Shown: in pieces, positions 29,867 through 37,731 of the stretch | How positions within the stretch are numbered: position 1 is the first letter of the stretch | Layout: the number at the start of each line of letters is the position of its first letter | DNA from: Elysia marginata | Taxonomy: Eukaryota > Mollusca > Gastropoda > Plakobranchidae | Assembly: GCA_019649035.1 (NCBI GenBank) | Contig: BMAT01005639.1 | Coordinates: 19,853 to 57,583 of the forward strand | Direction of reading: 5' to 3' | DNA: 37,731 nucleotides | The notes under the pieces: generated by a model | Database searches by the model: none | Told to the model about the DNA's origin: nothing | The model's input: the letters and a program-made list of their open reading frames with translations, nothing else | Translations under genes and position numbers: made by a program

Positions 29867-32800
29867 TCGTCAACTTTAGAACTGACGGTGACAGTTGTTT
29901 ACCTGGGTGTTTGTCCTCAAGTATCTTCTAAAAATCCATTACAATAAGGAGTCACTCTGTGGTCCGCTGGACTTAGTGGAAACTGTTTGAACAGCAGAAT
30001 TCTACATAATTCGTGCTATGTGCAAGCAAAGTCCATCATGGGCTATGACAGACGCTTCTTGTTTTGTTTTGTATGCTTTTTAATTTAGTGGGAGGGAAGG
30101 GGGAAAGACAGGGCGATGTCGGGTTATTAAAAGTCGCGCTGACATAAGAGTTTGTGTATCGAGGGAAGGGGAGAAATGCGTGGAAGAGACAGGGTGGAGA
30201 TGATTGTAAATAGAGTTATATAAAAAAAGAGCATGAGAAGTAAAAGAGAATGTTTGGGATAAATTGAGGGAATGATTTCATGAGCGAAGGAATAAAACAT
30301 GTTTTAAAAATCAAGGTTTTTCTGTGCGTAGACATGTGCATCTCATCGTAAAGCTATCACACCTTGTTATGTGGACTATATCTACATGCAAATCTTTTTG
30401 TTCTACGATCGGCAGATTGTTTAAACTGAAAAGTGTTTAAATGCGTATATGATTGATAGTCATGTTTGAAACGGTCAATTACCTTCACTGAAAAAGAACT
30501 GAAAGCAAAAATAAAGTAGTGCTGGAAACAAATAGGTATTGAGCAAAAGAGAAAGTCAATCGCAACATGGCGCAAAAGAGATCTGTTGTTAAGCTGGAAG
30601 GAGGTTTTGAAGATCACTTGAAAAACTGATCACGCTGGAATTACGCTGATTTTGTTTTTACATGTGTGGTGCGTGTTAGTTAGAATCAATTAACTTCTAA
30701 ACCAGTAGAGTTAGAAGTTGAAAACTTCACAAACCTTTACATAAATACTTTGTCTTACGATGTATTTATTTTCAAGTGAATACAGTTAAAAGGTGTGAAG
30801 TGAAAGGGTGACACATTTGAGAAAGTTTGGGGGAGGGACCACCCGATATAACCAACATATTGAGAAACACGGAAAAAAGAAGCCGTGGTAAAGAAAGAGA
30901 GAGAGGGGAAAGAATTGAAACGTGCCTATTCTCTTCAATTATGGACAAAATGTGCATGAAACTACCAGTAAAAACCCAGTAAAGTGTGCATAGGATTGGT
31001 AGCTATGTTTAAGACCCGTAAAATGAGTGTAGTTGTGATAAAAAATTGAAATGTGTTAATGACTTATGGTTATGTTTAAAATGAGTATTATATTGTGATT
31101 GATGGCCATGTTTCAAAGTGCGTTTGGGAAGACCGCTTGCGAGACCTGCTAAGTCACTTGATAGCAGTTATGAGAAAAACATTATTTTCTGTTCAGTTTC
31201 TCATTGTCTTCATATGAAATTTTCAGCTGCAATTATCTAACTTATAAGGGAGGGAACATGAAATTACAGGCGTGTGGATTATTATTCTTTAACAGCAATT
31301 AGAAGCAAATCAGCAATATGCTGATCTAAATAACTCTATATCTCTAAAATAACGACTCGGCGGATTTTGCAGATGGACTCCTAATAGTTATAGCACGACC
31401 GTTCGATAAGGTAAACAATAACATATGTATACGAATGGTAGTCATGTTGTTAAGGTGTATACTGGTAGGTACGTCGGGAAAGTGTTAAACAATCATTGGT
31501 AGCGATGTCTAAATAACTATATATATACAATTGCTAGTCATATTGGAAACATGTTTATCGATACTAGTTATGTCTAAAACGTATTATTAAAAGTTGTATT
31601 TACTTGTAGCATCAAATCTTATTGATAGCATAAGAGTGTTCATTATCATCAACATCAAGGCTTCTGTTGCCAACATCGAGACTTATACTGTTCCTTAGAA
31701 ATATTGTTATTAATATCAATATTGCTAACAGGAATTTTACTATCAGAACTGTTACTGGCAATATCATCATTGTCATTGACATTAAATGTACTATAACTAT
31801 TTTTAAAAAATCAAGGTTTTTATTTATATTACGGGTACTCTTTGGGTGTGATAGGTGCCGCATTTTCAAGCTTGAATTTTAACCTTGGCTATCTCGATCG
31901 TTTTACACTACTGTGTTTGAAAATATCTTTTATTTTTTTATTATTTCTGTAGAAGTCAACACTGCGCGTAAGGTAAAATATAAAGGTCTTTTGTTGACCT
32001 AAAACGGACTACATGACGTAATTAGCGAAACCAGTGACTGCTTCGACGTGATTTGACTTAAATATAACAATGGCTGTCTGAGCAGTTGATGTAATGTATG
32101 TTTGACAAAACCACGCGAAGTATCAAAGAGAAGACAACAATAGATGTTCATTGGCAGTTTATTAGTTTACTGGCCGCGGGAACTTTTTCATCTGCGCCTA
32201 TGATTCTGTCTGACACTTCATCATTGCTTTAGCGACGCCGGAAGAAATCGAATAAAGATCTTTGGCGTGAGTGAAGAAGATAAACTAAGAAGGTTTGGAC
32301 CTTTTGGGTAAGAACTTTTATGGGGCAAAGTTTAGAAAACAACCCATGAGCCATTCTGCGTAGATAGTAAAGGGATAACGTCGCTTGCAAAATAAGGCTT
32401 ATCGATGCTGTTATCTGCGCAGCGTTTAAGCTTTGTGTATAAATTATTGAATGTAGAGAAAAGGACACTCCTATTGTTTTGACGGCCCCACGAGGCGTCT
32501 GTCAGGAGTATCAGGGTTTGAGATTTCTCTAACATAAACGTTTGTGTAATGAAACTTTGTATGTTTCGCATCATTCTATAAGTGCCGAAAGTGGTTTTGA
32601 TGAGCAACAGGCATCGACAGCTCTCTAGAAAGAGGGACATGTTGGTATAATAAAAAATGCCTGACTTTTTGTCTTGCCACCAACGCTGATCCTCCCCCTC
32701 CAAAAAAAAGTTACCCAGAATTGATTTCGCAAGAAAAAAGATTTCATTCATATACTATTTTACACGTATGCCTTAATTAGTATATATTGAAATCGTGAAA

Positions 32801-35800
32801 ATGTTCTTTGCCCAGTTACAATGACAAGGTGTTATATCGACATGGTTAAACATGAAAAATGTGTTAATGTCTCTAGTTTAGATGTCGGGTATGGCAACTT
32901 TAACAGTATATAATGACAAGTCAAACAATTATTAAGGTTCCTATAAGTCATCTTGGTAATGATTCTCGTGTCTTGCAACCATTCAAAAGGAGTCGGATGT
33001 TGGAGCATTTTATTTCTGAAAAAGCTTTGTAAAAGAATATTTATTTCTCTTTTCCTGTATTATCAACATTTTAAACAGCTTTATCTTTTTCATAACATGT
33101 TGATAACTTCAGGCATTTCCACCATTTGGTAGCTCATAAAATACACTGTCAATCACATCAACGATTTAAGATGTAAAATGGACACTTGTAATTTTTGTGA
33201 CTTTTTTTTCAAGTTAAAAGGTTAAGAATGAATACCTTGTTTGAAATCATTCTTGTTTTACTGGTTGTAGTTGCTCTATGCCTGCTCACTAATTATTTCA
33301 CTACTTTATGACTTTTGTTTGTAACGAAATGGAATCTTTGTTTCTGAAAACATTTAACCGGTTCCGTTACCATTTCCTGACCCATCAACAATTATATTCT
33401 GTATAACGCTGTAAAGTTCGGAAAAACAAAGTAGGTCGAGCCAAACAAATGATTTAGTCCTTTGTTAAGGCAACGGCATCAAGCAAGCGAAAAGAAAAAT
33501 GTTAGCTCGGCCGCTGTTTCTGCCTTTCAATGGATACACTCTGTGTCGGACTTTAACAAGCCAGTGAGCGGCAACGTTTTGCTCGGGGAAAATTCCAGTT
33601 ATTTTTGTGTAAATTGCCGAGTGCCTTCAGTCGATGATATTTCCTGTGGCATTTCAAGTTTTTTTTTCCTCCTTGCATTTCCATATAGGTTTATGATGTC
33701 ACACTGCTGCTCTTCGTATTGAGATTACCAACCTTTGAGAAGTATGATAATTATTGAGGCCTACTAGTTTGAACAAATTGAAGGGAATGAGATGAATCAA
33801 GTTGGTCGTTTTGGTATATATGTTGTTAGAGTTTAAACATCTATCTCTGTTTCTCTTTTTGAATCTAAGAGGAGGGATCGGTTGATTATTGTTGCACTTG
33901 TAATCTGTTGTGTCGATGATAACATTTTTCTCGTCCTCATTTCCTTTCTTCTTTCCTTGCTCCTTTTTAGTTCACATCGTTCTAATTCTGCTGCTCCTTT
34001 TTCCTCCGCCTACCTCTTCTAATTCTATTCTATCCCTTCCCCCTTCTTCCTTCTCCTCAAGTAATAAACCTCTTATTTCTGTACAGATAGTAAGACTTGG
34101 CGGTGGCTTTTATGGGTTCGGTAGACTCAGATGAGTTCTATCGTGTTTAAAGGCGTTGGTATAGAAATACTGGCAGGACTTGGTTTGAATTTCACAGTCC
34201 TCTAGAGACGTTTTTTGGTTTCTTTTTATAAAGTTTTAATCGCTCTTCCGTTTAAAGTTTTGACTATAATATAGCTTTGAAACGGCGACTTTTTAAACTT
34301 TTTCGTTGACTCTTTCTAATGTATCAAATGTTATTGTGACTAGAAAGAAATGAATGATTGTTTATTACACTTCTGCAGTGCGAGCGGTACATAATTATTT
34401 CTAGGCAATCAATGAAGGTTTCCATGAAAATTCTAAAACGCTATTAAGTCAATAATTCAGACTGCCCATAAGTTTCTTGAAAGTATAAAGGTTGATGAGT
34501 CTTTTCATGAATTTTCCACTCAACAGATGAGGGTTTCAATGTAGTGGTAGGCCGCCGCTAACAGATTATTTCTTTTAAAATCTATACAATAAAAATAATA
34601 AAGTTTAATAGGAAGCAGACTGAAACCATGACTGCAATGTTTTCATGTGTGAAACATGGAGGTTTTTCAGTACGACTTTAGAGAGCAGTTTCACTCTTGA
34701 GATGGCGGGGCGAGGCCTGAGAAAATGACATCGATTATTTCTTCTTTTATGTATTATCGGACCGAAGAGAAATCATTAATATGTTTCCTGTGATCTCTGA
34801 TTGTAGAGATGAGGCTGATCAGACCAAGCGCAGATCGATATATTAGCCTAAATGTTTAAATCAATTTCAATGACTTTGAATTTGTATGTTAAGTTCTGTA
34901 GATCAATAACAAAAAAATTTAATGAAAAGTTAATATCGTTATCTTAGAGGATATTTTTAAATTGGCCGAAAATTTAAGAAAAGCACTGCAAAAAGGCGGT
35001 TTCAGGCTAGCCAATTTAGTATTAATCTTTCCTTTCCTCACACATTGGAAACTCAAACCATCGCTTGAAAACGGCGCCTTGAAGTAAAACAATAGTAAGG
35101 GGAGAATGTATCTTTGCATTACCTTAAATCATTCATTAAATTGCTAATCGCTATGTGACAATTCTTACTCTAGCAGAAACTAGTAAATATTATTAATTAA
35201 ATATCAAAATTTTTAAAAATTGCTCTTGTTCGTCGACAGCCGTTAAAGAACTTTAAAAGCAGTCACTTCCTCCCTTACACTCACAAAACATAATAAGTAC
35301 ATAGGTCGTTAGTAGGCCTACTCAGTGTGGCGTTATGAAGCCAAACCGAAAACCGTTAGCTTTCAAGAGACTGATGTAGATGAAGCATTACAGACGCACC
35401 TTTTATAAAATCAACTCAACAAGCTAGCTGTGTAGACACACAGTTTTATCTTACAGTTACTGGTTAGTGGTTTAAATCTTTGGTGTAATCGTTTTTATTG
35501 AAGCCACAAGGCCGGTTTTTTGTTCGTCATGCAACCACAGTTTGACCATATAGGGCATTCACTATTCTTCCTTTTTCTCCATGTTTCAATATACATTTGT
35601 ATTTCGAATTGTTAAAGCTTGATAACTTGTTCAGACAAGCTTTGTGACAGCGAGTGTGGTGCCAATGATCATTATCGTTATAATGTGTAACATTATAAAA
35701 GCATTCTTATGACTATCCCCGATGTCTGAGAACTTGAGAAAACTTAAACATCTTCAGCCAACAGGCGACTCATGCCACCCAGTACGTCTAGCCTGGTCGT

Positions 35801-36239
35801 TCAGGCCTCGTGCACTGATTAGCTGAATTCTTTGTTGACGTTTCTTTAAAACAACATGGCGCCCTACACTTTAGTGGATAATCACTATTATGCCCAATTA
35901 GTGTTTCTAGCGCACCAATTAATAATGAAATCTCTTTGAAGTGTATGGCTTAGCGATTATGCGAGAGGTTTAAAAAATCAATGGACAATGTTTATAAAAC
36001 GTCGCCTGACTCCCAGCCGTGTCATTCCCTCTTTTCATTGGAATTCGTATTTCACTTTAACGTTTGTTCAGAACGGATAAAGTGTAAAAAGATTCTCAGG
36101 TTCCCTTTCTGTTGTGTCAACACAACTTGCCCTTATTTTTCCATGGCAAAGTATATTGCCTAGTCTGGGTGAACGAAAGAGAAAAATCAAACATTTGAAA
36201 AGATAACATTCAAGATTCAAGTTTTGCCCAAGTTTGATT
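29867..36239. other. Unassigned AT-rich DNA
   Basis: More than 6 kb without a recognisable gene or element. It contains degenerate ATC-type simple sequence (about 31635-31790), a CT-rich patch (33928-34060), and a 139-codon minus frame at 32332-32751. That frame is the longest unexplained ATG-started one, with a poor start context (T at -3) and no motif I know. Confidence 0.5.
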
Positions 36240-36417
36240 ACATTGGCCAGGACGGTCTCCCCAGCCGGATGTCCCAGGAGTTTATTAACTCCCTTGCCGG
36301 GTTGTTACCGGTTGTCCCCCTTTGTGGGTGGTTTCTTTTTGTGAGATGTAGATTTTATTTATGTAACATTTTGTAACACTGCTTTTTGTACAGGAAATAA
36401 AAAAAAATAATAAAATC
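36240..36417 (+). other. Possible retroelement 3' end
   Basis: A GC-richer segment (GTCTCCCCAGCCGGATG, then CCGGGTTGTTACCGG and GTCCCCCTTTGTGGG) changes into T-rich sequence. It ends in GGAAATAAAAAAAAATAATA (about 36392-36411), which contains AATAAA and an A9 run. The pattern resembles a LINE or retrocopy 3' UTR plus poly(A), but no coding part is visible and no target-site duplication was found. A small GGAGTT-TATT-AACTCC stem-loop lies at 36278-36293. Confidence 0.3.
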
Positions 36418-37709
36418 ACTAATGCATTAGTGGATTTGCTTTCCATCCAAGACCCTTTCATATTTGCCAATGTAATCAATGATCCTAAGCGTGTTTTATC
36501 CGTGTTTGAGTCTTGTCCGTTACTTCGTTTTCAATCGCTTTGTGGAGTGAATTGCGAGATATTGACTCTCATAATAAAGTTGCAAAGGTGATAAAGTCCA
36601 GACCTCTTTCAGAGCAGACAACCCTCAGGGTTATACAAGAAATCAACCCATCAGGGATACAGTTAATGTAAAAGACTCTGTCTGTGTGTGATATCTTTTG
36701 AGAAAAATTAATGCGTTCTTGAGCTACTAGATTTTAGAGGTTGATAAATAATAATTACACCCCGGCAAGTTTTTAACTAAACACACTTTGACTCGCTAAT
36801 TTGTTTACTGTGTCCATCCGAGTAAGATTTTAATACAGTTGAAATCCAAAACAGCTTATTTCGATTTAAATATTCTTGGAAAGCCAATTGTCAGAAAACA
36901 CAAAAGGACCAAAAATTTCAAAATTTCCGAAATAAAAAAGATTTGATTCTGAAATTCACGATCCAAATACGACCATGGTGAGAAATTCCCGGCAAACTAG
37001 GGTGATATATATAACCAAATCCTTCGAGATGTCAGAAATCTCGATCCTCTCGATCTCGTGTATCAATGTTATTGATTATCATGTATAATAAGGAATCGTT
37101 GTCTGAAAGGAAAAACATTGCAGAATAATGTGGTGTGGTTTCATATCAATAATACACGTAGTTTAAAATCCTTGCTGCTCTCACACGCACCGAGCGTTCT
37201 AAACACATTGTGGATTCGTGAAAAAGAGCCGAAAAATGTCATGCAGTTCAACTTCACAGCAGTGTCCACAATACGCCATGAGTAAAATCAGAAAAAAATG
37301 TTCTATTGACATTTGTTTCAAAGGTCTACAGGACACAAATCAGAAGAGATAGCATTTTAGGCAAACGCTGCATCAGGTCATATAACATTTGAAAAAGCAT
37401 TAGCCTACTCTTCATAAAATGTCCGGGCCAAAACGTACAATCATGAATTAATCAGAATATTTTTAGGACACATGAATACTACATTATAAACAGAATTTAT
37501 CGGTGGCATTTGCAGGAATTCTCTTTACTTTGATGTATGGGCACCAATGGTTAACAGGTTTGAAAGAAATCCTTACAACATTGCCGGTAAAGTTAGCTGT
37601 AGTTTGGAGATCAATATGGTGCTTTTGTTTTTTTCGTTTCTTTGCCTTTGGTTACGCTGACAACTGTATTTTAAGTTTATAATTATGGTTACATCAGAGC
37701 GTTTGCGCG
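36418..37709. other. Unassigned AT-rich spacer
   Basis: No gene, RNA or element recognised. Confidence 0.55.
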
Positions 37710-37731
37710 CTCTCTCTCTCTCTCTCTCTCT
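37710..37731 (+). repeat. (TC)n microsatellite at window end
   Basis: About eleven TC repeats run off the right edge; the array length is unknown. Confidence 0.95.

Overview
The window looks like gene-poor, AT-rich nuclear DNA from an animal. No bacterial or viral gene organisation is visible: there is no long ATG-started frame, no operon, and no rRNA or functional tRNA gene. What can be recognised is relics of non-LTR retrotransposons, a tRNA-derived SINE, and many microsatellites and minisatellites ((TC)n, (GA)n, (GATA)n, (ATC)n, and units of 38, 53 and 60 bp). The reverse transcriptase (RT) types (an L2/CR1-like LINE with a TTA-type tail, and a jockey/I-like LINE with a CCHC end), the SINE with a conserved-looking body and the SSR density fit an invertebrate, perhaps a mollusc. 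That placement is inference from sequence style, not a database result. A run of 26 Ns sits inside a (TC)n tract and the window ends inside another, as expected of a scaffold from a draft assembly.

Layout. 1-3591 has nothing I can assign. At 3592-3702 there are three 38-bp tandem units ending in G10. At 4166-5565 (minus) lies a 5'-truncated L2/CR1-like LINE that keeps RT catalytic motifs and is broken by one extra base in an A7 run. At 7200-7620 there is a pyrimidine-rich stretch. At 8308-8538 (minus) there is an unexplained stop-free frame. At 8779-9770 (minus) there is a decayed second LINE between near-identical AT-rich flanks. At 11591-12690 there are G-quadruplex-type motifs, a CT/TATC microsatellite and a purine-rich strand. 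At 12976-13095 there is a 60-bp duplication. Around 13207-13265 there is a degraded tRNA-like promoter. At 16126-16455 (minus) there is a tRNA-derived SINE next to an (ATC)n tract. At 18332-18605 (plus) there is a fossil of a third RT type. At 21415-21690 there is a (GATA)n array with 23-bp interruptions. At 23679-24028 there is a 53-bp minisatellite. At 29704-29784 there is an 81-nt pre-miRNA-like hairpin, 31 nt downstream of a perfect palindrome made of two POU octamers. At 29821-29866 there is a GA/G-rich tract. From about 29.9 kb to the end there is little beyond a possible retroelement 3' end near 36.3 kb and the terminal (TC)n.

No host protein-coding exon can be supported. The recognisable coding sequence is retrotransposon debris from at least three insertions, and none of the copies could move autonomously as they stand. 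The most interesting unexplained signal is the hairpin at 29704-29784 with its octamer palindrome. The recurrent GGTGGGTGG-type motif at four places and the open frame at 8308-8538 also deserve a check.
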